Shown here: positions 1-8,015 of the stretch, in pieces | How the letters are laid out: every line of letters begins with the position of its first letter | How positions within the stretch are numbered: the stretch's first letter is position 1 | Assembly: GCA_945873855.1 (NCBI GenBank) | Contig: CAMCEN010000001.1 | Location: 120,415-184,414 of the forward strand | DNA length: 64,000 nt | Direction of reading: 5' to 3' | Source of the DNA: an uncultured Campylobacter sp. | GTDB lineage: Bacteria > Campylobacterota > Campylobacteria > Campylobacterales > Campylobacteraceae | The notes under the pieces: model-generated | What the model was told of the DNA's origin: nothing | The model's input: only the letters and a program-made list of their open reading frames with translations | Database searches by the model: none | Translations under genes and position numbers: made by a program

Positions 1-733
1 AAAACTCGCCTATATTTATCACAAAGGCACCTTTTTTATAGCTCGCATCTATCCACTCGCCTTTTTTGGCCTCTACTTGAAGTCCGGCTATCTCATCTAT
101 CATTAAAAGCGTAAGAAAGCCATCGTCTTTATGCGCACCTACGCCTTGTGTGTCTGCGCTATACTCATCTCCCGCCTCGGCTCTGCCTGGATAATGAATA
201 AGCTTGCCATGCTCATAAAAATCATCACCAAAAAGCTCATCAAAAACCCCAGAACGCCCATAAAGTGCATTAGAAAAAGCATCAAGCAAAGTAAAACCCA
301 TTTCATTTACCTTGCCTTGCCACTCATCAAAGGTTTTTTTAAGCTCCGCTGTTTCATCACTCCATTGATTTGGCCCATAAAGTCTCATAAATGCTGGCTC
401 ATCGCCCCTTGGCGGCTGATCAAGCCCCAAATCAATCTCTTCTCGCCAGTCCTTTTGCCCTAGTGTGTACTCACCGCCCACTGCTGTATAGCCACGAAAA
501 TGCTTTGAGTTTTCAAGGGCGATTTTTTGTTTTACTTCAAGTGGCAAGCGGAAAAACTCTTTGCTTTGCGCTCTTAGTTTATCGCAAAGCTCCTCACTTA
601 TGCCATGTCCTACTAGATAAAAAAATCCTACCTCATGCGCTGCGTGAAGTAGCTTTTCATAAAATGCCGCCTTTGCCTCAGGCGTGCTAGCGTTTTTGTA
701 TTCGCTTAGATCTATTGCTGGTATTTCTTTCAT
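1..733 (-). CDS. 2-oxoglutarate/Fe(II)-dependent oxygenase, isopenicillin N synthase-like (partial)
   Basis: The reading frame opens at an ATG (complement of 731-733) with MKEIPAIDLSE and runs off the window start, so the C-terminus is missing; about 244 residues are visible. An N-terminal DIOX_N-type region (VGFFYLVGHGIS) is followed by the start of the double-stranded beta-helix, where GAHKDDGFLTLL supplies the HxD half of the iron-binding facial triad. Family members use Fe(II), 2-oxoglutarate and O2 to hydroxylate or oxidise small molecules; the substrate here cannot be told. An ATAAGGATAATAATG context supplies a ribosome binding site. The distal His and the 2OG-binding Arg lie outside the window. 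Confidence 0.85.
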   Translation of the reverse strand, partial: MKEIPAIDLSEYKNASTPEAKAAFYEKLLHAAHEVGFFYLVGHGISEELCDKLRAQSKEFFRLPLEVKQKIALENSKHFRGYTAVGGEYTLGQKDWREEIDLGLDQPPRGDEPAFMRLYGPNQWSDETAELKKTFDEWQGKVNEMGFTLLDAFSNALYGRSGVFDELFGDDFYEHGKLIHYPGRAEAGDEYSADTQGVGAHKDDGFLTLLMIDEIAGLQVEAKKGEWIDASYKKGAFVINIGEF

Positions 734-734
734 T

Positions 735-1003
735 ATTATCCTTATTGTGAAGCAAGCTTGGAGCCTGCTTTTAACTACCGCTAACGCAAATCTAGAATTC
801 CCTAGAGAATTCTAAAATTTCATAGAGAATTCTAGATTTTTAGGAATTCTAGAATTTCTAAAAAACGGCAATTCTAGTATCGTGGTGCTAGTATGACAAA
901 AGGCAGCAAGCGCGCCGCAGGGATAGAATGCGAAATTTATCTGGGGGCGCGCGTGGCTGGCTTTTTTTATAATAGTGCTGCGAGACGAATTGCCACACAA
1001 AAT
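735..1003. other. Intergenic region with GAATTC palindromes and GC-rich hairpin-like element
   Basis: No gene is supported here. Positions 791-859 hold several overlapping copies of the GGAATTCTAGAATTCC family. From about 905 to 995 lies a different element: GCGCGCC followed by GGATAGAATGCGAAATTTATC, a GGGGGCGCGCG block, then ATAATAGTGCTGCGAGACGAATTGCC. Parts of it recur in opposite orientation at 23945-23985 and loosely at 62930-63045. It directly abuts the 3' end of cysK. Confidence 0.6.
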
Positions 1004-1906
1004 CTACTCAAAAATTCCCGTTGAGAAGTATCTAGTCCCCGTATCTGGCAGCACAGTTACTACTACCTTACCTTTATTTTCATTTGCTATTTTACTAGCT
1101 ACAAATACATTTGCTCCAGCTGAAATGCCTACTAATGCGCCCTCCCCGCTAGCTAGTTTTCTTGTAGTTGCGATAGCATCGTCGTTTGAGACTGTGTAAA
1201 TCTCATCAATAACACTTCTATCAAGGTTTGCTGGGATGAAGTTTGCCCCTATTCCTTGTATAGCGTGAGGTCCGGCTTTGCCTTGAGTAAGAAGCGGGCT
1301 AGCCTCAGGCTCGACTGCTATGATTTTTACATTTGGGTTATGCTCTTTTAGCGCTTTGCCCACACCAGATATCGTCCCACCAGTGCCAAAGCCAGCTACG
1401 AAAAAGTCTATTTTGCCATCAGTTTGCTCTAAAATCTCTTTTGCTGTTGTGTTATAATGAACCTTAGGGTTTGAAGCATTATCAAACTGGCTTGGGATAA
1501 AGCTGTTTGCTAGGTTTTTAGCCAGTTCATTTGCTTTATCCACAGCACCTTTCATACCTAGGCTTGGCTCAGTTAGTTCAAGCTGGGCACCATATGCTTT
1601 TAAGATGAGTTGCCTTTCTTTGCTCATAGAAGCTGGCATGGTAAAAATAGCTTTTAGTCCCAAAGCTGCGCAAACCATAGCAAGTCCTACGCCAGTATTT
1701 CCGCTAGTTGGTTCGATAATTACGCTTTGGTTAGTGATTTTGCCACTATCAAAGGCATCTTTTATCATCGCATAAGCAATGCGGTCTTTTACTGAGTGAC
1801 CTGGATTTACAAACTCAGCCTTTGCTAGGATTGGCTCGCCAAAACTATTGATTTTTAGTAAAGGCGTATTGCCTATCATTTCAGTTATATTTTTTGCTAT
1901 TTTCAT
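1004..1906 (-). CDS. cysK: Cysteine synthase A (O-acetylserine sulfhydrylase)
   Basis: A 300-residue PLP enzyme of fold type II that joins O-acetylserine and sulfide to give cysteine. HSVKDR near residues 37-42 contains the expected Schiff-base lysine (K40). TSGNTG at 67-72 binds the substrate carboxylate, and a GTGGTISG loop that grips the PLP phosphate follows in the middle of the protein. Length and motifs match the family throughout. It lies 9 bp downstream of an Rrf2-type regulator and behind metY on the same strand, so the three are probably one sulfur-assimilation operon. The supplier of O-acetylserine, cysE, lies about 5 kb away on the other strand. Confidence 0.95.
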   Translation of the reverse strand: MKIAKNITEMIGNTPLLKINSFGEPILAKAEFVNPGHSVKDRIAYAMIKDAFDSGKITNQSVIIEPTSGNTGVGLAMVCAALGLKAIFTMPASMSKERQLILKAYGAQLELTEPSLGMKGAVDKANELAKNLANSFIPSQFDNASNPKVHYNTTAKEILEQTDGKIDFFVAGFGTGGTISGVGKALKEHNPNVKIIAVEPEASPLLTQGKAGPHAIQGIGANFIPANLDRSVIDEIYTVSNDDAIATTRKLASGEGALVGISAGANVFVASKIANENKGKVVVTVLPDTGTRYFSTGIFE

Positions 1907-1915
1907 TTTTTTCCT

Positions 1916-2317
1916 TTAAATTGCGTAGTTTAAATATTTATCTGCGTTTTTGTTAAACTCGCTTAAAGGCTTGCTAAAAAGCTTTTTAAGCTCTTTATCA
2001 AGCGTGCCAAAAAGCTCTTTATACTCACCCTCAATGTCTTTGGCAAAAAAGCCAAAGTCATTTTCAAGCGTATCTAAAACCTCGCCAAAGCTGATTTCGC
2101 TCAGGCTTTTACTTAGATAATATCCGCCTTTCATGCCTTTTACTGCGCTTATTATCCCTGCTTTTTTTAAAGCGTTTAAAATCTGCTCTAAATAATTGCG
2201 AGAAACGCCGATATTTGCTGAAATCGCATTTATAGATACAGGATGCTCACTAGTGCCTTTTGAGACCTCAAAAACAGCCATAAGTCCATAAGCACCCTTT
2301 GTGGTAATCAAACTCAC
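1916..2317 (-). CDS. Rrf2 family transcriptional regulator
   Basis: A 133-residue protein with the Rrf2 winged helix: MSLITTKGAYGLMAVFEVSK, then a helix-turn-helix (INAISANIGVSRNYLEQILNAL) and the wing VKGMKGGYYLSK. It contains no cysteine, so it cannot ligate an Fe-S cluster as IscR does. That, and its place between metY and cysK, favours a CymR-like role controlling cysteine metabolism, possibly through complex formation with CysK; this is inference from context. Its ATG overlaps the metY stop by 4 bp (2314-2317), suggesting translational coupling. Confidence 0.88.
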   Translation of the reverse strand: MSLITTKGAYGLMAVFEVSKGTSEHPVSINAISANIGVSRNYLEQILNALKKAGIISAVKGMKGGYYLSKSLSEISFGEVLDTLENDFGFFAKDIEGEYKELFGTLDKELKKLFSKPLSEFNKNADKYLNYAI

Positions 2318-3600
2318 GCAAGTGCCTTTTTTAGATCTTCTATCAAATCATCTGCGTTTTCTAGTCCTACGCTTAGGCGGATTAGCCCAGCGCTAATGCC
2401 TGCTTTTAGCTGCTCATCTTTGCTTAGCTGAGCGTGAGTAGTAGAGGCTGGGTGTGTGATGATGCTTTTGCTATCGCCTATATTTACCATTACTCTAAAA
2501 ATCTCCGTGCCATTTGCTACTTTTAGCGCAGTCTGCTCATCAGCCACTTCAAAAGCCAAAAGTCCACTAGCAAGTCCTTCGGTGAAGTTTGCTTTAACTC
2601 GCTCGTAGTTTGGCGAGCTTTTTAGCCCTGGGTAGTTTACACTTTTTACCTTTGGATGACTTTCTAAAAACTGCGCTACTTTTAAAGCACTTGCGCTTAT
2701 TGCTCTCATACGCACATTTAGGGTTTCTAGCCCTGCTATTAGCTGCCAAGCATTAAAGGCTGAAAGAGCTGCACCGATATCACGGAGCAAAATAGTCTTA
2801 ATGCGAAGCGTGAATAAATCAAAATCATCAGGCAAAGAAGCATATACAAGTCCGTGGTAGTTTGCCTCTGGTTCGTTAAAATAAGCATATCTAGAATTCC
2901 CTCTTAGCTTAGCATTTAGCTTAGCATTTGTTGCGATTAGGCCGCCTAGCACGCTACCATTGCCACTTATATACTTTGTTGCACTATGCACGCTCACATC
3001 TACACCATGCTTTAAAGGCTGATAAAGAGCTGGGCTAGCAACTGTGTTATCTACTATGCTCACAACGCCGTGTTTGTCAGCGATTTTTGCGATTTTATCA
3101 GTATCAGCTACGGCAATTTGTGGGTTTGAGAGACTCTCAAAAAATATAGCCTTTGTCTTATCATCTATTAAGCCTTCTAAATCATCAGCATTATCGCTAT
3201 CAAAGGTCTTTGTGCTTATGCCAAAGTTTTTTAGAGTATTATGTAATAAAGCAGCTGAGCCGCCGTAGATTTTTTTAGCTACGATTATATTATCGCCTGC
3301 ACCTGCTAGGTTTGCGATAGCATTAAAAATAGCAGCCGAGCCAGAGGCAGCGCTAATGCCGCCCTTGCCACCCTCAACGGCTGCTATTCTAGCTTCTAGC
3401 ACATCAACAGTAGGGTTTGTAAGGCGAGAGTAAATCGCACCTAGTTCTTGTAAGGCAAAGAGCCTAGCACCACGCTCGCTAGTTCCAAAGTCATAAGCGT
3501 TTGTAAGGTATAATGGGACATTAACTGAACCATAGGTCTCTTTTGATGAGTCATAGCCGTAGTGAGTGGCTAGAGTTTCTTGATGAAGATTATTTGACAT
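2314..3600 (-). CDS. metY: O-acetylhomoserine aminocarboxypropyltransferase (O-acetylhomoserine sulfhydrylase)
   Basis: A 428-residue Cys/Met metabolism PLP enzyme (fold type I). SVHSATKYISG carries the PLP lysine (about K209), with YSRLTNPT and SGSAAIFNAI as further family signatures. It would make homocysteine from O-acetylhomoserine and sulfide. It is first in an operon with the Rrf2 regulator and cysK. The ATG is preceded by AAAAAGGAGTAAAAA, a good ribosome binding site. A GAATTC palindrome half-copy lies within the gene at 2890-2902 and is read as GNSR. Confidence 0.92.
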   Translation of the reverse strand: MSNNLHQETLATHYGYDSSKETYGSVNVPLYLTNAYDFGTSERGARLFALQELGAIYSRLTNPTVDVLEARIAAVEGGKGGISAASGSAAIFNAIANLAGAGDNIIVAKKIYGGSAALLHNTLKNFGISTKTFDSDNADDLEGLIDDKTKAIFFESLSNPQIAVADTDKIAKIADKHGVVSIVDNTVASPALYQPLKHGVDVSVHSATKYISGNGSVLGGLIATNAKLNAKLRGNSRYAYFNEPEANYHGLVYASLPDDFDLFTLRIKTILLRDIGAALSAFNAWQLIAGLETLNVRMRAISASALKVAQFLESHPKVKSVNYPGLKSSPNYERVKANFTEGLASGLLAFEVADEQTALKVANGTEIFRVMVNIGDSKSIITHPASTTHAQLSKDEQLKAGISAGLIRLSVGLENADDLIEDLKKALA

Positions 3601-3823
3601 TTTTTACTCCTTTTTTTGTTTTCGCCCAGAATTGTAGCAAAAAATTTTATAATTGTCAAGTATTTTGCTATAATTTTTTAATTATTATATATTTGTATTT
3701 TAAGATAATATATATTTATTTACTATATATTATCCCCTAGGGAATTCTAGAATTTCTTAGCAAAAATTAAAATAAAAAACTATAATTTATGCTAAAATGC
3801 TATATTTTTTTAAAGGATGTAAA
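3601..3823. promoter_or_regulatory. Divergent promoter region metY / phase-variable radical SAM gene
   Basis: Very AT-rich intergenic region between divergent genes. On the plus strand TATAAT at 3781-3786 and an AAAGGATGT ribosome binding site at 3812-3820 serve the radical SAM gene. A palindromic repeat copy lies at about 3736-3758. On the minus strand the A/T-rich stretch at 3640-3720 holds several possible -10 boxes for metY. An Rrf2-type operator could lie here, but I could not single out a site. Confidence 0.5.
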
Positions 3824-4824
3824 ATGGATGAAAAAATCACTCTAAGCCCAGTTTCAAATAATGCGCCTACCCTCCCCCCCCCCCCCAACAAAACAATGAA
3901 CTAGAACAAATAAACGCAAACATAAAAGCCCTAGCAAACGCTCACAATGAGCTTGTAAAGGTCATCCAAGGACTTCAAAACAACCTAAATCTCATCCAGC
4001 ACGGATATTTTCGTACTACACCGCAGCCGTATTTGGGGCTTGTGGAGTTTCATCTAGCTGAAAATTGTAATTTAAATTGTAAAGGCTGTGCGCATTTTAG
4101 CCAGCTAGCAGCAAAAGAACTAGCAGACCCTGCTGTGCTTGAGCGTGATTTTGCTAGACTTAGCGAGATTAGCGAGGGCTTAGTGGGCAAGATTCACCTT
4201 ATGGGTGGCGAGCCACTTTTACACCCAGAGCTTGCTAGCATCATGACAAGTGCTAGAAAACACTTCCCAAACACTCTAATAAAATTAGTCACAAACGGCG
4301 TGCTGCTGCCAAAAATGAATGATGAGTTTTTTGCCACTGCGGCTAAAAATAAAATTCTCATCGCAGCCACGCCCTACCCACTAGAAATAAACTGGGATAA
4401 AGTAAATGAAAAAATCGCAGAGTTTGGCTGTGATTTTGAGTGGTTTGATGGTGGTGAACCTGGCAAAAAGACCTTTCGCCGCTTTGCTTTAGACAAAGAA
4501 GGCAAACAAAATGCTAGGCTAAATTTCATGCGATGCGGCATAGCAAATGCTTGTACTTTGTTGCGAGACGGCAAGCTTTATCCTTGTTCAATTATCGCAA
4601 ATATTCATCACTTTAACAACTATTTTGGCAAAAAAGGCGAGCTTGAAAAGCCTATGCTACCTAGCAAAATTGATTATATAGATATTTACAAAGCTACTAG
4701 CTATGAAGAGATTTTGCGCTTTATGGCTCATCCTGCGCCGTTTTGTAGATTTTGTAAGCTAGATGAGTGGATAGAGACTGGGACTTGGACTACTAGCAAG
4801 CGTGAGATTAGCGAGTATCTCTAA
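3824..4824 (+). CDS. Radical SAM protein, phase-variable; frame broken by a 13-C tract (OFF in this sequence)
   Basis: An ATG at 3824 with a good ribosome binding site opens MDEKITLSPVSNNAPTLPPPP, then enters a run of 13 C (3874-3886). In this phase the frame stops at TAG 3902. The main frame continues without a break from the C tract through QQNNELEQINANIKAL to 4824; adding one C or removing two would fuse the two parts into a protein of about 330 residues. The first methionine after the tract in that frame is at 4033. The body has the radical SAM signature CNLNCKGC (CxxxCxxC) and a C-terminal CRFC pair, with a predicted coiled coil just after the tract. The substrate is unknown; phase variation suggests a surface-exposed product. 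Confidence 0.85.
3874..3886 (+). repeat. Poly-C tract (13 C), contingency locus
   Basis: Thirteen consecutive cytosines lie 51 bp into a coding sequence. Long G/C homopolymers in Campylobacter slip during replication and switch genes on and off. Here 13 C puts the downstream radical SAM frame out of phase; 11 or 14 C would restore it. Confidence 0.9.
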
Positions 4825-4833
4825 GGAGCAAAA

Positions 4834-5634
4834 ATGTCAAAAGAAAACCTAGCAAATAATTACGGCTTAGTGCTACTAGGCGATGTTTATGGTGGATGCG
4901 TTTTTAGCTACGAAAGACCATTTTGCCTACATGAAAATGTGCTTTTTACCCACAGCCGTGGCGGGGCTTTTAGCTATGTAAATGCTGGTTCGGTGCTAAG
5001 AAACTGCTATATAGGTCGCTACTGCTCGCTCTCAACCGGTCTTGGCTTTGGCATGGGACAGCACCCTCACCACTGGGCGGCTACTAGCACTAGCCCAAAT
5101 GTGTATTTTAAAAATCTCACAAGCTGCGGGAGTTTGCCTATCAGCGCAGATACCTTTGATAACTACGACTGGTGGCCAAAACCTACTATAATAGGCTCAG
5201 ATGTATGGGTAGGCGCAAGTGCCTTTATCCCTGGTGCCAAGCAAATAAAAATCGGTGATGGGGCCGTGATAGCCGCTCATGCTGTGGTCACAAAGGATGT
5301 GAGTGATTTTGCAGTAGTTGCTGGCAATCCAGCGCGCGTAGTAAAAATGCGTTTTAGCGATGAAATTTGCGCTGATTTAAAAGAAATTGCGTGGTGGGAT
5401 TATGACTTTAAGCGACTTGGAGCAGCGCATCCTAAACTAGTAGCTAGGACAAATCCAGCCAGAGACCCAAAAGAGTTTATCGCTATGTGGCGTGACGAGC
5501 TAGGATATGTGGCAAAGGATTTTAAAATAGCAGGGCAGCACAAAGAAGTAAGAATATCAGGCTCTGAGCTACAAATCAGAGAAATAAGCGCAGATGAAGC
5601 CAAGAGCTTTTATGCTTCACCTATAAAGCTTTAA
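4834..5634 (+). CDS. CatB/XAT-related acetyltransferase (left-handed beta-helix)
   Basis: A 266-residue protein with hexapeptide repeats: [22 protein letters not shown], then [40 protein letters not shown], the hallmark of xenobiotic/O-acetyltransferases that use acetyl-CoA. The His in GMGQHPHHW corresponds to the family's catalytic region. The C-terminal 70 residues (after [13 protein letters not shown]) are longer than in CatB proper. It starts 9 bp after the phase-variable radical SAM gene with an AAGGAGC ribosome binding site, so the two are cotranscribed and probably modify the same, perhaps surface, molecule. Antibiotic resistance is unlikely from this context. Confidence 0.85.
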   Translation: MSKENLANNYGLVLLGDVYGGCVFSYERPFCLHENVLFTHSRGGAFSYVNAGSVLRNCYIGRYCSLSTGLGFGMGQHPHHWAATSTSPNVYFKNLTSCGSLPISADTFDNYDWWPKPTIIGSDVWVGASAFIPGAKQIKIGDGAVIAAHAVVTKDVSDFAVVAGNPARVVKMRFSDEICADLKEIAWWDYDFKRLGAAHPKLVARTNPARDPKEFIAMWRDELGYVAKDFKIAGQHKEVRISGSELQIREISADEAKSFYASPIKL

Positions 5635-5639
5635 TTTTA

Positions 5640-5736
5640 TATTTAGAATTCTAGAATTCTTTTTTGTGATTCTAGAATTCTGCTTTTGTGATTCTAAACT
5701 ACTAAAAAATCATCAAAAATCTGCTAAAATTATGCC
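5640..5736 (+). promoter_or_regulatory. Palindromic repeats and promoter of the hypothetical gene/response regulator operon
   Basis: Three GAATTC-palindrome variants lie at 5643-5690. CTGCTAAAATTATG gives a -10 box (TAAAAT, 5725-5730) whose end lies only 6 bp before the ATG at 5737. Transcription would begin at or very near the start codon, and no Shine-Dalgarno sequence is visible, so the mRNA may be leaderless. Confidence 0.45.
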
Positions 5737-6069
5737 ATGCAAAATGAAAAATTTATACGAGTTCGCTATTTGCGCTGTTTAGAAAAGTTTGCTACAAATG
5801 TGATAAAAGCATTAAAGCGTGATGATTTTGACGCGCAAAAATTTAGCGCAATGGTAGAAAAAAACGAGGAGCTACTAAATCGCTGCCAAAAAGCCACGCT
5901 GTATGATAGCTACCCAAGGGCCTTGCAAACTTTTGTAGAGCAGTGCATGGCGCAAAAGGGCGCTAGTAGCGCAAAAAACGAGCTTTTACGCTTGGCAAAT
6001 GCGCTTGAAAAGTTTAAAAAAGCAAAAGAATATAAAAGGAATAAAAATGATAAAAATTTTGATGATTGA
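5737..6069 (+). CDS. Conserved hypothetical protein upstream of response regulator
   Basis: A 110-residue, charged, all-helical protein without signal peptide or membrane segment. I do not recognise a family. The C-terminal third (LANALEKFKKAKEYKRNKNDKNFDD) is strongly basic then acidic. The gene overlaps the response regulator start by 23 bp, so the two are cotranscribed and probably coupled. A role linked to the regulator is inferred only from this overlap. The ATG lies just after a -10 box with no ribosome binding site. Confidence 0.65.
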   Translation: MQNEKFIRVRYLRCLEKFATNVIKALKRDDFDAQKFSAMVEKNEELLNRCQKATLYDSYPRALQTFVEQCMAQKGASSAKNELLRLANALEKFKKAKEYKRNKNDKNFDD

Positions 6070-6745
6070 GGATGATTTAGAATTAGCTGAGATTTTAAGC
6101 GAGTTTTTAGAGCAGTTTGAGATGAGCGTAAAGACCTGCGCTGAGCCTTTTTTGGGGCTTAGCGAACTTGAGATAAATAAATACGACTTGGTGATTTTAG
6201 ACCTTTCTTTGCCAGGTCTAGATGGGCTTGAGGTGTGTAAAGAAATCCGCAAAAAGCACGATGTGCCAATCATTATCTCAAGCGCACGCCACGATTTAAA
6301 TGATAAGGTAAATGCTTTTGAGCTTGGGGCTGATGATTATTTGCCAAAGCCTTATGAGCCAAAAGAGCTAGTAGTTCGCATAAAAAGCCATTTGCGCCGC
6401 ACAAATGCTAGCTTTGCATCTAGTGCGCAAGAGAGTAAAACTACTAGCACAGATGCCCAAAAAGACATAGTCTGCGATGATTTTGCCCATCAAATCACCT
6501 TTAAAGGCGAGCCACTAAATCTTACCATCGCCGAGTATGATATCCTGCGCTACATGCTAAAAAAACAAGGCGGAGCCATAAGCAGAGAAGAGTTCATCTG
6601 GGGCTGCGAGAGCATAAACGATACTAGCACAAACAAAAGCATAGATGTAATTATTGGTCGCATTCGTGCTAAGCTTGGCGAAGACCCTAAAAACCCACGC
6701 TATATCCACGCAATACGTGGTGTAGGCTACAAGTTAGAGCAATAG
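6047..6745 (+). CDS. OmpR/PhoB-family response regulator (orphan)
   Basis: The frame is open from 5999, but MIKILMIEDD beginning at 6047, behind an AAAAGGAATAAAA ribosome binding site, is the natural start and gives 232 residues. The receiver domain shows the acidic pocket IEDD, the phospho-acceptor Asp in VILDLSLPGLDG (about D52), a Ser/Thr switch (IIISSA) and KPYEP with the conserved Lys. A winged-helix Trans_reg_C domain (about 135-230) ends in RYIHAIRGVGYKLE. No sensor kinase lies next to it. Campylobacter relatives of this type include RacR and CosR; I cannot decide the orthologue. Confidence 0.9.
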   Translation: MIKILMIEDDLELAEILSEFLEQFEMSVKTCAEPFLGLSELEINKYDLVILDLSLPGLDGLEVCKEIRKKHDVPIIISSARHDLNDKVNAFELGADDYLPKPYEPKELVVRIKSHLRRTNASFASSAQESKTTSTDAQKDIVCDDFAHQITFKGEPLNLTIAEYDILRYMLKKQGGAISREEFIWGCESINDTSTNKSIDVIIGRIRAKLGEDPKNPRYIHAIRGVGYKLEQ

Positions 6746-6929
6746 AGAATTCTAGAATTCCGTCATTGCGGAAATTCCATCATTGCGAGGCTTTGAAAAG
6801 CCGAAGCAATCTCTAGGAATTCTAAAATTCTCTAAAATTCCCTAGAGAATTCTAAAATTCCCTAGAATTCCTACAAAAAAGTTAAAATATTTATGCTAAA
6901 ATCTGCGCCAAAAATCATAAGAAAATAAA
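6746..6929. repeat. Palindrome cluster, GTCATTGCG element and cysE promoter
   Basis: Copies of the GAATTCTAGAATTC family lie at 6747-6762 and 6812-6872. Between them, 6764-6813 carries a GTCATTGCG...GCGAGGCTTTGAAAAGCCGAAGCAATCTC element with its own inverted repeat (GGCTTTGAAAAGCC). A -10-like TAAAAT at 6897-6902, preceded by TATGC, probably drives cysE; the ribosome binding site before the ATG at 6930 is weak. Confidence 0.65.
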
Positions 6930-7616
6930 ATGAGTATTTTTAGTCTAATCAAAGAAGATTTAGCCCAACCAAAGCTTAAAGACCCTGCTTACAATGGCTT
7001 TTGCGATGTGATTTTTAACTACCCTGGCACTTGGGCTGTGGCAAACCACCGCATAGCTCACGCCCTGTGGAACAAAGGCTTTAAGTGCCTAGCACGCATA
7101 ATAGCTGGCATCTCAAACGCTCTTACTAGAGTAGATCTGCACCCAGCAGCCCAGCTTGGCAGGCGAGTTTTTATAGACCACGCAACAGGCGTCGTTATCG
7201 GCGAGACTGCTATTATCGGCGATGATTGCCTTATTTATCAAGGCGTGACTCTTGGCGGTGTGAGCCTAGAGAAAACCAAACGCCACCCTACTTTGCGTGA
7301 GGGTGTGGTCGTGGGTGCTGGCGCAAAGATACTAGGCAACATCACCATCGGCAAAGGCTGCAAAATCGGCGCAAACGCCGTGGTAACAAAGCCTATGGAT
7401 GATTTTTGTACCGCTGTGGGAAACCCAGCTCGCATCATCGGCGAGTGTGATGCTCCACTAAACAAACTGCCTGATATAGAAAAAAAGCTGTTTTTATATC
7501 TCTTGCAGCGGCTAAACAAGCTTGAAAACGGACTTTGCGGACTAGGCGCAAAAACCGAACGCACAGAGCTAGAAAAAGAATTTGAAAACTTTTTAAAATC
7601 ACTAGAAAAAGAGTAG
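6930..7616 (+). CDS. cysE: Serine O-acetyltransferase
   Basis: A 228-residue enzyme that acetylates L-serine with acetyl-CoA, the first step of cysteine synthesis. The N-terminal helical domain includes YPGTWAVANHRIAHALW. The left-handed beta-helix follows, with IDHATGVVIGETAIIGDDCLIYQGVTLGG: the Asp-His pair and the GVTLGG loop are the classic active site. C-terminal hexapeptides (GANAVVTKPM) end at GNPARIIGE. Its product feeds cysK, about 5 kb away. The gene stands alone between repeat-filled gaps. Confidence 0.95.
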   Translation: MSIFSLIKEDLAQPKLKDPAYNGFCDVIFNYPGTWAVANHRIAHALWNKGFKCLARIIAGISNALTRVDLHPAAQLGRRVFIDHATGVVIGETAIIGDDCLIYQGVTLGGVSLEKTKRHPTLREGVVVGAGAKILGNITIGKGCKIGANAVVTKPMDDFCTAVGNPARIIGECDAPLNKLPDIEKKLFLYLLQRLNKLENGLCGLGAKTERTELEKEFENFLKSLEKE

Positions 7617-8015
7617 GAATTCTAGATTTTAGCTCTAGGAATTCTAGATGTTCTTTGGAATTCTAGAATTCTTGGTTTAGGAATTCTGGATTTTAATTCT
7701 AGGAATTCTAGTTTTTCTTTGGGGTGCGGGGTATTTCTTTTTTAGGAATTCTAGAATTCCCTACTATGTCATCCCCTAGCCCATTTGGGGGATCTCTATA
7801 TGGAATTCTAGAATTCCCTGTGATGAGATCCTAGGGTCAAGCTGGGGGATGACAGAGAAAGTCAAGTCGGGGGATGACACAAGGCAGGTCTGGATGTTAG
7901 AAATTTTAGAATTCCTATGGAATTTTACGCAGAAATTCTAGTTTAAGGAATTTTAGATTTAGGAATTTTAGGTTAGGAATTCTAGCTTGGGAATTCTAGA
8001 ATTCCAGCTTTTTGC
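7617..8015. repeat. 400-bp gene-free block of dispersed repeats
   Basis: No gene. The block consists of about a dozen GAATTCTAGAATTC-type palindromes and half-copies, a paired G-run element (GGGGTGCGGGGTATTTC, 7721-7736), and two GTCATCCCC...GGGGATCTC elements in opposite orientation (7768-7796 and 7825-7854). It separates convergent cysE and argJ, so some hairpins may act as bidirectional terminators. Confidence 0.8.

Noticed and set aside
131..690. Plus-strand reading frames over the first 700 bp
   Set aside because: They shadow the minus-strand oxygenase gene, which has clear family motifs and a proper start.
4834..5634. Chloramphenicol acetyltransferase (antibiotic resistance)
   Set aside because: The fold is CatB-like, but the protein is longer, lies in an operon with a phase-variable radical SAM gene and lacks any resistance context.
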